From contig JAIVHD010000346.1 in assembly GCA_020201235.1 (NCBI GenBank), positions 1 through 5,818 on the forward strand: a stretch of DNA of 5,818 nt, read 5' to 3'. The notes beneath the pieces are model-generated. The model did no database searches, was not told the DNA's origin, and saw nothing but the letters and a program-made list of their open reading frames with translations. Both the position numbers and the translations under genes were made by a program. This document shows, piece by piece, positions 1 through 5,818 of this stretch. The stretch's first letter is position 1, and every line of letters starts with the position of its first letter. Source of the stretch: Lysobacteraceae bacterium (GTDB lineage Bacteria > Pseudomonadota > Gammaproteobacteria > Xanthomonadales > Wenzhouxiangellaceae).

Positions 1-944
1 GTCTGGATGCCGGCCGGCTCGATCTGACCCTGCGAACTGCTCGAGCCGAAGAAGAAGTTCGTTCAGAGGCGCGTTTCACCGTCCGGCGACTGGCGTTCGG
101 TGATTGCGACGCCGAGTTTTCGCCCCAGCGCTGGTCGCTGGAACGGGCAGTTGCGCTGCTCAAAGACAATGACGGGCGCATCGAGCTGAGTCTGGCTGGG
201 CGCGCGAACGCGGCCAGCGCGGACGCTTCCTGGTTTGCCGGCCTCGACACGGCGCTGCGCGATCGCATCGCGGAACTGGCTGCCAACCCATTCGAGGCGA
301 TGGCTGAACTCGCTGGTCAACCTGAACAGCCACTGGACCGCCTTCCGTTCGAACCCGGCAGCGCAGCAATCACGGCGACCGCACAAACGCGACTGAACGT
401 GCTCGGCGCGGCCCTGGCAGCCCGGCCCGCTCTGGCGCTGCGAATATTGCCGGCCTACGATCCGCGTTCCGATCGCCGCGCTCTTGCAGAACAGCAAATG
501 CGCCTGCACATCGCGTTGGCGACCAGCGCCGGCCCGCCGGGCCGGGCGCAGCGGATGCCGCTCGATTTCGACAACCGCAAAGTTCGCGTCGTCCTCGAGG
601 AGTTTGCCGCCGAGCGCTTGTCACAATCGGCGCTGAAATCCGTCTCCGCGCGCTATCCGGCGGCCGACCGGTCGTACTATCAGACGGTCTTCAGACTGCT
701 GGTCGACAATGAAGCGGTTGCAACCTCAGCACTCGAGCGACTGGCAGGCTACCGGGCACAATCCATCGCCGACGGACTGGCTGCCGCTGGCATCGCCAGA
801 CCGCGACTGGCGCGGGCAGAGGTCATCGAACAGGTCGATGGCCCCCCGGACACCGTTCCACTCACGCTTGAAATCTCGGTGATACCCGTTGTTTCCGCGC
901 GACGACCAGAATTAGAGGATGCCGTTCAGCTTCATCCGTACTAA
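1..944 (+). CDS. DUF748/AsmA-like envelope protein, C-terminal part (5' end outside window)
   Basis: The reading frame is open from the first complete codon at position 3 to the TAA at 942-944, giving 313 visible residues with no start, so the gene begins upstream. The visible part has the layout I associate with the C-terminus of DUF748 proteins: a run reading LERAVALLKDNDGRIELSL (about residues 48-66), then a helical stretch ending in NPFEAMAELAG, then LPFEPGSAAIT (about 114-124) followed by a segment resembling 'kL..La.aL..RPaLaLrI...yDprsDr.aL'. Members of this group are large, envelope-associated, AsmA-like proteins thought to span the periplasm; a precise role is not known to me. Nothing links it to the genes on the other strand. 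Its last 83 bases overlap the 3' end of the convergent methyltransferase gene. The family call is from remembered pattern, not a search. Confidence 0.75.
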   Translation, partial: LDAGRLDLTLRTARAEEEVRSEARFTVRRLAFGDCDAEFSPQRWSLERAVALLKDNDGRIELSLAGRANAASADASWFAGLDTALRDRIAELAANPFEAMAELAGQPEQPLDRLPFEPGSAAITATAQTRLNVLGAALAARPALALRILPAYDPRSDRRALAEQQMRLHIALATSAGPPGRAQRMPLDFDNRKVRVVLEEFAAERLSQSALKSVSARYPAADRSYYQTVFRLLVDNEAVATSALERLAGYRAQSIADGLAAAGIARPRLARAEVIEQVDGPPDTVPLTLEISVIPVVSARRPELEDAVQLHPY

Positions 945-1662
945 TCCGATTTCCTGCGCCATCATGCAGATCGACCATGGCCCAGCCGGCCCTCTCCAGA
1001 ACGCCGCGCAACTCGGAGCAATCCAGCGCCAGATTGGTTACGCATTCATCAAACCGCGTCCAGCGACCATCGTCACATACTTCGAAGCCGACGATCTGTG
1101 TGCGGGCTAGTGCATCGCCCGGCACGTAGCTGCCACGCACAAGTATCACTCGTTCGGGCCCGTCCTGGACCGATACGTGATTCCACGACTGCAAGCCAAG
1201 TTGCGTGTTGAAATCAAACGCGAATACCGCGCCGTCTTCGGCGCAGCGCGCAATCGCTTTTAGGCTGGCTTCCAGATGTTGGCGGTCACGCAGATGATTG
1301 ATCGCATTCCCGACCGCAAGCACCATCGAACAGGGCGCCGGCAAGTCCAACTCCGAGATCTCCCGCACCAGGAACTCGACTCCACCCGATTCCAGTTCTT
1401 CGCTCTGTTGATCCCGGTTTTCGACGGCCTGCTCTATCATGGCTGGGGAATGATCCACGGCGATCACCTGATATCCTGCGCGGGCCAGCGACAATGCAAA
1501 ATGTCCGGTCCCGCAACACAGTTCAAGAACCCGCCTGCGGCTGGCCGATCCGGCGGCCGCCCGTGCGCAATCCAGTAAGCGCTGACCAAGGTAAAGTGAT
1601 GGCTCGGCCATGTGCCGGTTGTAATAACTGGCCATGCCGGGTCCGTACTGGTTCGATTTCAT
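862..1662 (-). CDS. class I SAM-dependent methyltransferase
   Basis: The protein has 266 residues. Motif I is VLELCCGTG (45-53), the glycine-rich SAM-binding loop. It is followed by an acidic residue ending strand 2 in VIAVDHSPAMIEQA (D70) and by a motif IV-like region around LAVGNAINHL (115-124), with AFDFNT (148-153) after it. This is the usual order of a small-molecule or peptide methyltransferase of the Methyltransf_25/11 type; the substrate cannot be read from sequence. An in-frame TGA lies four codons upstream of ATG 1662, so that is the longest start. It has no Shine-Dalgarno and sits about 11 nt after the -10 box, implying a nearly leaderless message. ATG 1635 (Met10), preceded by GGACCC, is a plausible alternative. 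It is co-directional with the P450 and peptide genes but has its own promoter. Membership in that pathway is possible, not shown. Confidence 0.88.
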   Translation of the reverse strand: MKSNQYGPGMASYYNRHMAEPSLYLGQRLLDCARAAAGSASRRRVLELCCGTGHFALSLARAGYQVIAVDHSPAMIEQAVENRDQQSEELESGGVEFLVREISELDLPAPCSMVLAVGNAINHLRDRQHLEASLKAIARCAEDGAVFAFDFNTQLGLQSWNHVSVQDGPERVILVRGSYVPGDALARTQIVGFEVCDDGRWTRFDECVTNLALDCSELRGVLERAGWAMVDLHDGAGNRISTDEAERHPLILVVARKQRVSPRFQA

Positions 1663-1673
1663 GTGCGGGAATC

Positions 1674-1701
1674 ATTATGAAGCTGATGGGTGGGCTGTGA
1701 A
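1674..1701 (-). promoter_or_regulatory. sigma70-like promoter of the methyltransferase gene
   Basis: Read on the minus strand, a TTCACA -35 box (1696-1701, 5/6 to TTGACA) and a CATAAT -10 box (1674-1679, 5/6 to TATAAT) are separated by 16 bp. The -10 box ends 11 nt before the ATG at 1662, so transcription should begin only a few nucleotides ahead of that codon. The -35 box directly touches the outer edge of the palindromic element at 1702. Confidence 0.55.
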
Positions 1702-1903
1702 CCCTAATGTTGCATAAATGTTCGGAGCTGGAAGCCCGGAGAGTCGTATTTCCGGAGGCTGCACGGAGTGTTGCCAACCGGAGCGTAGCTTCACTCTACA
1801 TGAGGATTGGCAACGCGAGTACAGCCCTCGCGAAGTGATGTACGACGGCGGCTATACCGGGCAGCATAGCGATTCCGGCTCGAAAATTTATGCAACGTTG
1901 GGG
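1702..1903. repeat. ~200-bp imperfect palindromic element, MITE/foldback-like
   Basis: The outer ends, 1702-1733 and 1873-1903, are inverted copies matching at about 27 of 32 aligned positions, including an exact 11-bp core GTTGCATAAAT (1709-1719) against its complement at 1886-1896. The similarity continues inward: CCCGG, GTCGTA, GAGG(G)CTG and GTTGCCAA (1770-1777, complement 1807-1814) recur in the same order on the other arm, down to a GTAG/CTAC tip (1785-1788/1796-1799). The whole element can thus fold into one long interrupted hairpin centred near 1792; the right arm carries about 20 extra bases. No convincing coding sequence lies inside. The end motif TGTTGCATAAAT recalls termini of IS5/IS903-type insertion sequences, suggesting a non-autonomous MITE, but that is from memory. 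I see no clear target-site duplication, only GAA at 1699-1701 and 1905-1907. Confidence 0.7.
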
Positions 1904-1909
1904 CGAAGT

Positions 1910-1935
1910 GCCGGGGGCCACAGATGACCCCCGGC
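1910..1935 (-). terminator. GC-rich stem-loop after the peptide gene, possible transcript end
   Basis: GCCGGGGG (1910-1917) pairs perfectly with CCCCCGGC (1928-1935) across a 10-nt loop. On the minus strand it starts 16 nt after the stop codon of the short peptide gene, where a terminator of the P450-peptide transcript would sit. No U-tract follows on either strand, so it is not a textbook intrinsic terminator. It may instead protect the 3' end of the short message or act with Rho. Confidence 0.45.
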
Positions 1936-1951
1936 GTACGCTTCAGCCAGC

Positions 1952-2041
1952 TTACATATTGTGATAGTAATACCACATGTACCAGTTATCCTTGCGGCGG
2001 ATAGAAAGTGCCGTAAACATCGAACTCATGATCCTTTTCAT
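1952..2041 (-). CDS. candidate RiPP precursor peptide, 29 aa, aromatic core NWYMWYYYHNM
   Basis: This is a 29-codon frame ending in TAA, 26 bp downstream of the P450 stop on the same strand. A GAGG Shine-Dalgarno-like motif lies 8 nt before ATG 2041; Met5 and Met8 are weaker alternative starts. The first 18 residues form a basic, leader-like segment (KR near the start, RRKD at 15-18), and the last 11 read NWYMWYYYHNM: two Trp, four Tyr and one His in eleven residues. This resembles precursors whose aromatic side chains are cross-linked by a P450. The hexapeptide NWYMWY matches the pattern of AWYIWY, the core of the atropopeptide tryptorubin A (established knowledge). By count the gene is 35/90 GC (39%), clearly below its neighbours. 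Existence and function are inferred from position, ribosome site and composition. A chance frame remains possible, but the aromatic tail next to a P450 is hard to dismiss. Confidence 0.68.
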   Translation of the reverse strand: MKRIMSSMFTALSIRRKDNWYMWYYYHNM

Positions 2042-2067
2042 TTTTCATACCTCACTATTTTCCGAGT

Positions 2068-3084
2068 TTATGATCCACGCACCAGAGTCAACTCGAAGCA
2101 TGGTGGCGACAAGGCGACTCCAACACATGGCACCTTCGCTCGGAACCGATAATTCAGCTTGTAGCTCTGATTAATGACTCCGAGCAAATTAGTAATGAAT
2201 TTCACCGACAGGCTAGCCGCGGTGCAACGGTGCTCACCCCAGCCAAATGGCAGATAATGTTTGCCGGCACCTGGTTGCGACCATCGGCCGGGATCAAATC
2301 GATCCGGGTTCTCGCAAACTTGTCGATTGCGATGCGCAAGATATGGACAGACAATCACCTGCTGGCCCGGGCCCACCGTCTCGCTGCCGATTGAGGTTTG
2401 CGCCAGCGGAGAACGTGCAAATCCAATGATTGCAACCACAAAGGACAGAAATACCTGGGCCAGATCTTCGGCGGCGACATCCTGTCCTGAGTGTCGCGCG
2501 ATCACATCCAAAATGTCGCGCGAAGGATAAACAGGCTGCCTGGAGCGACGCTCCAGTTCGGAAGCCAGCAGGTAAATCGCCCGCCAGCGAAACAAAAGAC
2601 CGGTCGCCCGTGGCGGCCGGGGACTCGCACCGCGCAGGATCGTGCGCTCGACGATTCGTTGAAGCAGACGCTCTATACCCCGGGCACTGCCTGGCGCTAC
2701 CAGAACCGGCCCAAGCAGCTTTAGCATCAGCAGGTTTGCCGCATCTGGATAGGTCTGCGTAGAAGCAAGCGTTGAATCGATCACCGCTAACGGATCATGC
2801 TCGGAATGCGCCAGGAAATCGCGCAACAGACGCGCGCCATCACGCGCAATCCGCCGCTGCCGTTCTCGCGGTTGCAAAAAACCACTGCAGCAACGAAAGA
2901 AATCTGACTGTTCTGCGAACGCGCCGTTTTCATTGGCCAGCACGGAACGACAAAGCATGGCGTCCCCGACAACCAGTTCGCGATCCGACAGCCAGAACAA
3001 CGAATCACCGTTTTGGAGACGCTGGTCAAGCTCCCTCAACGGACTATTGACGAATTTCGCAGACAGCTCCGAACGGTCCCGCAT
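2068..3084 (-). CDS. cytochrome P450, internally shortened (no J-K helix/ExxR segment)
   Basis: The protein has 338 residues, against roughly 400 for a soluble P450. The C-terminal half is diagnostic: VIVCPYLAHRN (243-253), the PERF-like ENPDRFDPGRW (258-268) and the heme loop FGWGEHRCTA (280-289) with Cys287 as heme ligand. An I-helix-like stretch, LAQVFLSFVVAIIGFA (208-223), lacks the usual acid-Thr pair. It runs almost directly into ARSPLAQTSIGSETVGPGQQ, which corresponds to sequence normally found after the K helix. About 40-60 residues with the conserved ExxR are therefore missing, without any frameshift. ATG 3084 is the only start: an in-frame TAA lies shortly upstream, and GGGGAG sits 5 nt before the ATG. 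It has its own promoter and is followed closely by the aromatic peptide gene, its likely substrate. It would need an electron donor that is not encoded in this window. The fold assignment is firm; catalytic competence is uncertain. Confidence 0.88.
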   Translation of the reverse strand: MRDRSELSAKFVNSPLRELDQRLQNGDSLFWLSDRELVVGDAMLCRSVLANENGAFAEQSDFFRCCSGFLQPRERQRRIARDGARLLRDFLAHSEHDPLAVIDSTLASTQTYPDAANLLMLKLLGPVLVAPGSARGIERLLQRIVERTILRGASPRPPRATGLLFRWRAIYLLASELERRSRQPVYPSRDILDVIARHSGQDVAAEDLAQVFLSFVVAIIGFARSPLAQTSIGSETVGPGQQVIVCPYLAHRNRQVCENPDRFDPGRWSQPGAGKHYLPFGWGEHRCTAASLSVKFITNLLGVINQSYKLNYRFRAKVPCVGVALSPPCFELTLVRGS

Positions 3085-3118
3085 GGTGACTCCCCACTGA
3101 CTTGCAACGCACGTTTAA

Positions 3119-3146
3119 ATTACATTCCGGGATATTTGCTTGTCAA
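3119..3146 (-). promoter_or_regulatory. strong sigma70-like promoter of the P450-peptide unit
   Basis: On the minus strand, a perfect TTGACA (3141-3146) and TGTAAT (3119-3124, 5/6 to TATAAT) are spaced by 16 bp. An A-run (complement of 3150-3155) lies just upstream and could act as an UP element. The predicted 5' leader to ATG 3084 is about 25-30 nt and contains the GGGGAG ribosome site. The P450-peptide pair can therefore be transcribed apart from tldDE. Confidence 0.65.
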
Positions 3147-3149
3147 GCA
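3137..3149. promoter_or_regulatory. 13-bp palindrome over the -35 box, possible operator
   Basis: TGCTTG and CAAGCA form perfect 6-bp arms around one central base, and the dyad covers the -35 hexamer of the P450 promoter entirely. A regulator bound here would block RNA polymerase. No regulator gene is visible in the window, so the operator role is a guess from position and symmetry. Confidence 0.3.
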
Positions 3150-3215
3150 TTTTTTCTGCCGCAGCCACGGCACCTGGCGACAACTCGTGACCGAGGGATG
3201 GTGAATAAAGCGGGC

Positions 3216-4592
3216 TTACCGACCGGAAGCGACAGTCATTCCGTCAATCAGAACCGATGGTGTGTGAATCCAGCGGCGCGACTCTACATCGCGACCAACT
3301 GTTTGAACTCGGCTGAACATTTCACGCAAGTTTCCAGCGATGGTAGTCGCCTGCACGGGGTAAGCGACCTCGCCGTTTTCAATCCAGAATCCGCTCACAC
3401 CGCGCGAATACTCTCCGCTTATCAGGTCGGCATCATGGCCGAGCAGGTCGGTGACTAACAGACCACGGCTCATGCCCGCTACGAGTTCGCTTCGGGACTT
3501 GGTACCCGGAAGAATCACAAGATTTCTGGCCTCGCCGGCGTTACCGGTTGATTCCATCTCAAGCCGTGACGCGCTGCGACAGTCGAGCATGAATCGCACC
3601 AGACGCCCGTCCACGATCAGCGGCAATTCGCGCGTGGCCACGCCTTCGTCGTCGAAATTGCGCGACGCCAGCGCCCTTGGCAGACGTGGCTGCTCCTCGA
3701 TCCGGACGGCATCCGGGAATACAGCCTGATCAAGCGCCCCGGCCAGAAAACTGGTACCACCAGCAATCCGGGGGCCTTTAACAGCCTCAACCAAATGGTT
3801 AAACAGCCAGACCGCAGCATCTGGAGCAAACAGTACCGGCACGACCCCCGCAGGTGCTGGCCGGGCTCCAAGCTGCTCGACGGCGCGCTGGGCGGCCTGT
3901 CGGCCGACCTGTTCGGCTGACGACAGTAACGGCCACTGGCATTGCTGGTCCCAGTCCCAGCCGCGCTGCATACCCTGTTGATCCCTTGCGACTGCAATGC
4001 AATGCTGGAGAAAAGTGGTTGTTGCATGGGTTCCCACAAATCCCAGGCTGTTGGCATGGATTGAAATCTCGGCACGAAACCCAACCACGGCTGCTTCGCA
4101 AAACGACGACCCGGTATCGACCACCGATTGCTCCATGGCCAGTGCGCGCTCCGCGAGCGTTGAAGGCTCCAGATCGCACGGGTGCCATAAATCCAGGTCC
4201 GTTTGATCAGATGCCAGCAGCGTTGCCGGCGGCAGTCCAGCGTGCACATCCGGACGGGCATACCTGGCAATCGCCATGGCGTGTTCAAGCGCTTCCAGCA
4301 ATGCGGACCGATCCAGATCGGTAGTGCTGGAAACGCCGCAAGCAGATCCGGTATATACGGTCAGTTGAATGTGTCGTGGGCGTGCCTGCTCTACCTGAGT
4401 GGCGACGCCGCCCCGTGCGTGCACCGTTCGCTCCAATGCTGAAACAATGGTAAAGGCGGCCTGTTCAGCCCCCCGCTGCCGGGCCTGACCCAGCAACCAT
4501 TGCGCGGTCTCAACCAACACCTCGCTTTCGTGCTGGTCGAGCGGCCAGCAATTGCGACCTTCTGATGGACCGGCTGGAACACCGCGTGTCAT
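3216..4592 (-). CDS. tldE: TldE/PmbA, non-catalytic partner of the TldD/TldE metalloprotease
   Basis: The protein has 458 residues, close to the 450 of E. coli TldE (PmbA). Family signatures include NFDDEGVATRELPLIVDGRL (312-331), STGNAGEARNLVILPGT (348-364), SGEYSRGVSGFWIENGE (392-408) and TTIAGNLREMFSRV (416-429), with a C-terminal TPSVLIDGMTVA (444-455). There is no HExxxH, as expected for the E subunit, which forms a cytoplasmic heterodimer with the metal-binding TldD. The pair degrades unfolded peptides and removes leader peptides of RiPPs such as microcin B17 (established). ATG 4592 overlaps the tldD stop as ATGA, so translation is probably coupled; no clear Shine-Dalgarno is seen, and a 6-bp stem ends right at the ATG. 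The 131-bp gap to the P450 carries a separate promoter. In E. coli tldD and tldE lie apart; here they are fused into one unit. Confidence 0.93.
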   Translation of the reverse strand: MTRGVPAGPSEGRNCWPLDQHESEVLVETAQWLLGQARQRGAEQAAFTIVSALERTVHARGGVATQVEQARPRHIQLTVYTGSACGVSSTTDLDRSALLEALEHAMAIARYARPDVHAGLPPATLLASDQTDLDLWHPCDLEPSTLAERALAMEQSVVDTGSSFCEAAVVGFRAEISIHANSLGFVGTHATTTFLQHCIAVARDQQGMQRGWDWDQQCQWPLLSSAEQVGRQAAQRAVEQLGARPAPAGVVPVLFAPDAAVWLFNHLVEAVKGPRIAGGTSFLAGALDQAVFPDAVRIEEQPRLPRALASRNFDDEGVATRELPLIVDGRLVRFMLDCRSASRLEMESTGNAGEARNLVILPGTKSRSELVAGMSRGLLVTDLLGHDADLISGEYSRGVSGFWIENGEVAYPVQATTIAGNLREMFSRVQTVGRDVESRRWIHTPSVLIDGMTVASGR

Positions 4593-5818
4593 CGGGACAA
4601 ACCAGGTCCCGCCTGCGTCCCACCGACCAAAATCTCGTCGACCCGGACCGTCGGTTGACCGACCCCGACCGGCAGGCTCTGTCCCTGCTTCCCGCAGGAT
4701 CCAAGCCCAGGATCCAGTCGCAGATCATTGCCAACCATACTGATCCGCTGAAGCACCGTCGGACCATGCCCTTGCAATGTCACGCCGACCAGCGGTTCGG
4801 CCAGTCGACCATTTCGAATCCGATAGGCCTCCGCCGCCGAAAACGAGAAATGACCGGACGTGATATCGACCTGGCCACCGTCAAAAAAACCCGCATAAAT
4901 GCCGTCGTCAACCGTTGCGACAATGTCCTGCGGAGCATGCGGGCCAGGCAGTAAAAACGTATTAGTCATGCGCGGCAATGGGGGATGCGCGAACGATTCG
5001 CGCCGCCCGTTGCCGGTTGGCGAAACTCCCGCCTCACGGGCGGAAAGCTTATCGTGCATCAGGCCAACCAGCCGGCCGCGATCCACTAACACATTGCGTG
5101 CCGTCGGCATTCCTTCGTCGTCAATGGTCAGGGAGCCGCGCCGGTCCGGCAACGTACCGTCGTCAATCACGCAGCACTCGCTGGATGCAACCATTCTGCC
5201 CAGACAACCGCTGTAAGCACTAACACCGGTACGATGACCATCGGCTTCCAGACCGTGTCCAACAGCTTCATGCAGCAAAATTCCGGGCCACCCGGCACCC
5301 AAAACGACCGGCATGATGCCCGCCGGGGCCGCGCCGGCATCGAGATTCAGGCGCGCAAGACGCAGGGCTTCGTCGGCGAAACTGCTCCAGCAACCCCGGT
5401 CCAGAAGCTCACCCACGCGCCATCGGCCGCCGCCGCCGGCACGCGCCATGACCCGCTTTCCGCGAGCGTGGAGGACCACATCGATGTTCAGTTCTACGAG
5501 CGGTCTGGCATCGACTGCCAAGGTGCCATCAGTAGCGGCGACCAGAACAAATTCGTACGAGCAGGTCAAGCGGGCCGATACACGGCTCACCCCGGGCTCG
5601 GTGGACCTGACGTAACGGTCGATCGCGTCGAGACAAGCTAATTTATCGGCGACCTCGACCGCCACTATTGGATCCTCTGCGGTATAGACCGGTGCCGGCG
5701 CACGGGTATCCAGACGGCACTTCGCCGCGTTGCAGCGGACCATCGAGGCGGCGCTGGCCACTGCCTGGTCCAACGCGCTCCGATCGATCGTCTCGGCATA
5801 CGCCAAGCTGGTCATTGT
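4589..5818 (-). CDS. tldD: TldD, catalytic subunit of the TldD/TldE metalloprotease (5' end outside window)
   Basis: The frame is open to the right edge. The ATG at 5813-5815 lies in the middle of the family sequence (LAYAETID corresponds to about residue 78 of the 481-residue E. coli protein), so some 75-85 N-terminal residues are missing and the true start is beyond the window. Counting from that ATG, YEFVLVAATDGTLAVDARP (87-105) is followed by APAGIMPVVLGAGWPGILLHEAVGHGLE, with the metal-binding HExxxH at 182-187. Further family blocks are IDDEGMPTARN (231-241), PTGNGRRESFAHPPLPRMTNT (266-286), GGQVDITSGHFSF (313-325) and MVGNDLRLDPGLGSCGKQGQSLPVGVGQPT (360-389), with Cys374 at the position of the conserved C-terminal metal-ligand Cys. 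All catalytic features are intact. With TldE it should act as a cytoplasmic peptide-degrading or leader-removing protease. The stop overlaps the tldE start by four bases. Confidence 0.95.
   Translation of the reverse strand, partial: TMTSLAYAETIDRSALDQAVASAASMVRCNAAKCRLDTRAPAPVYTAEDPIVAVEVADKLACLDAIDRYVRSTEPGVSRVSARLTCSYEFVLVAATDGTLAVDARPLVELNIDVVLHARGKRVMARAGGGGRWRVGELLDRGCWSSFADEALRLARLNLDAGAAPAGIMPVVLGAGWPGILLHEAVGHGLEADGHRTGVSAYSGCLGRMVASSECCVIDDGTLPDRRGSLTIDDEGMPTARNVLVDRGRLVGLMHDKLSAREAGVSPTGNGRRESFAHPPLPRMTNTFLLPGPHAPQDIVATVDDGIYAGFFDGGQVDITSGHFSFSAAEAYRIRNGRLAEPLVGVTLQGHGPTVLQRISMVGNDLRLDPGLGSCGKQGQSLPVGVGQPTVRVDEILVGGTQAGPGLSR
4593..4611 (-). promoter_or_regulatory. stem-loop abutting the tldE start codon
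   Basis: On the transcript, CGGGAC (4606-4611) and GUCCCG (4593-4598) form a 6-bp stem with a 7-nt loop whose 3' side ends directly at the AUG of tldE. It would hide the initiation region unless ribosomes finishing tldD melt it, which fits strict translational coupling and a fixed subunit ratio. It is read from sequence only and lies inside the tldD coding region. Confidence 0.35.

Noticed and set aside
63..509. A 148-codon minus-strand frame opposite the DUF748-like gene.
   Set aside because: It is Arg/Gln/Cys-rich low-quality sequence opposite a clear family match, so it is a shadow frame.
1718..1927. A 69-codon plus-strand frame across the palindromic element.
   Set aside because: It follows the repeat arms, has no ribosome site and resembles no protein I know; it is best explained as a by-product of the repeat.
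1986..2048. A 20-codon frame starting at the neighbouring ATG (MKNEKDHEF...YPPQG), overlapping the peptide gene in another frame.
   Set aside because: The GAGG motif is only one or two bases from this ATG, too close for use, and the peptide shows no recognisable pattern. The frame starting at 2041 has correct spacing and the aromatic tail.
2068..3084. A frameshift hiding the missing P450 segment in another frame.
   Set aside because: The residues on both sides of the gap are adjacent in one continuous frame, with no intervening bases left to encode 40-60 residues, so deletion, not frameshift, is the fitting explanation.
3150..3172. T6 run next to a TGCCG/CGGCA hairpin, considered as a terminator of tldE or of a plus-strand transcript.
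   Set aside because: On the plus strand the T-run precedes the stem, and on the minus strand the run after the stem is A, so neither strand has the stem-then-U order. The A-run fits better as an upstream element of the P450 promoter.
3085..3215. A second short precursor gene in the tldE-P450 gap.
   Set aside because: Only an 11-codon frame was found on the minus strand, with no aromatic content, and it overlaps the promoter.
3854..4324. A long plus-strand frame of 156 codons inside tldE.
   Set aside because: It is antisense to well-conserved TldE blocks, has no ribosome site, and its composition is typical of a shadow frame in GC-rich DNA.

Overview
The window is GC-rich and looks like the chromosome of a high-GC gammaproteobacterium or a close relative. 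That placement rests on the TldD/TldE and DUF748-type proteins and on overall composition, and it is an inference. Five protein genes are visible, plus one very short gene that I consider the most interesting object here.

Layout, left to right. Positions 1-944 (+) hold the C-terminal third or so of a DUF748/AsmA-like envelope protein that begins outside the window. Its last 83 bases overlap, tail to tail, a class I SAM-dependent methyltransferase (862-1662, -). Positions 1674-1701 (-) carry a good sigma70-like promoter for the methyltransferase. It abuts a roughly 200-bp imperfect palindromic element (1702-1903) that looks like a non-coding MITE or foldback element. A GC-rich stem-loop follows (1910-1935). 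Next comes a 29-codon gene (1952-2041, -) whose peptide ends NWYMWYYYHNM. It lies 26 bp downstream of a cytochrome P450 gene (2068-3084, -) that has its own promoter (3119-3146). Further upstream on the same strand lie tldE/pmbA (3216-4592) and tldD (4589 to beyond 5818), joined by an ATGA stop/start overlap.

How they may work together. The order tldD-tldE-P450-short aromatic peptide on one strand fits a ribosomally made, post-translationally modified peptide (RiPP) locus. The P450 would cross-link the Trp/Tyr-rich core, and the TldD/TldE metalloprotease would trim the leader. The core resembles AWYIWY, the core of the P450-made atropopeptide tryptorubin A. The methyltransferase has its own promoter and may or may not belong to the locus. 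An important caution is that the P450 keeps the heme-Cys loop but lacks, by an apparent in-frame deletion, the segment that normally carries the K-helix ExxR motif. It may therefore be an unusual P450 or a decaying one.
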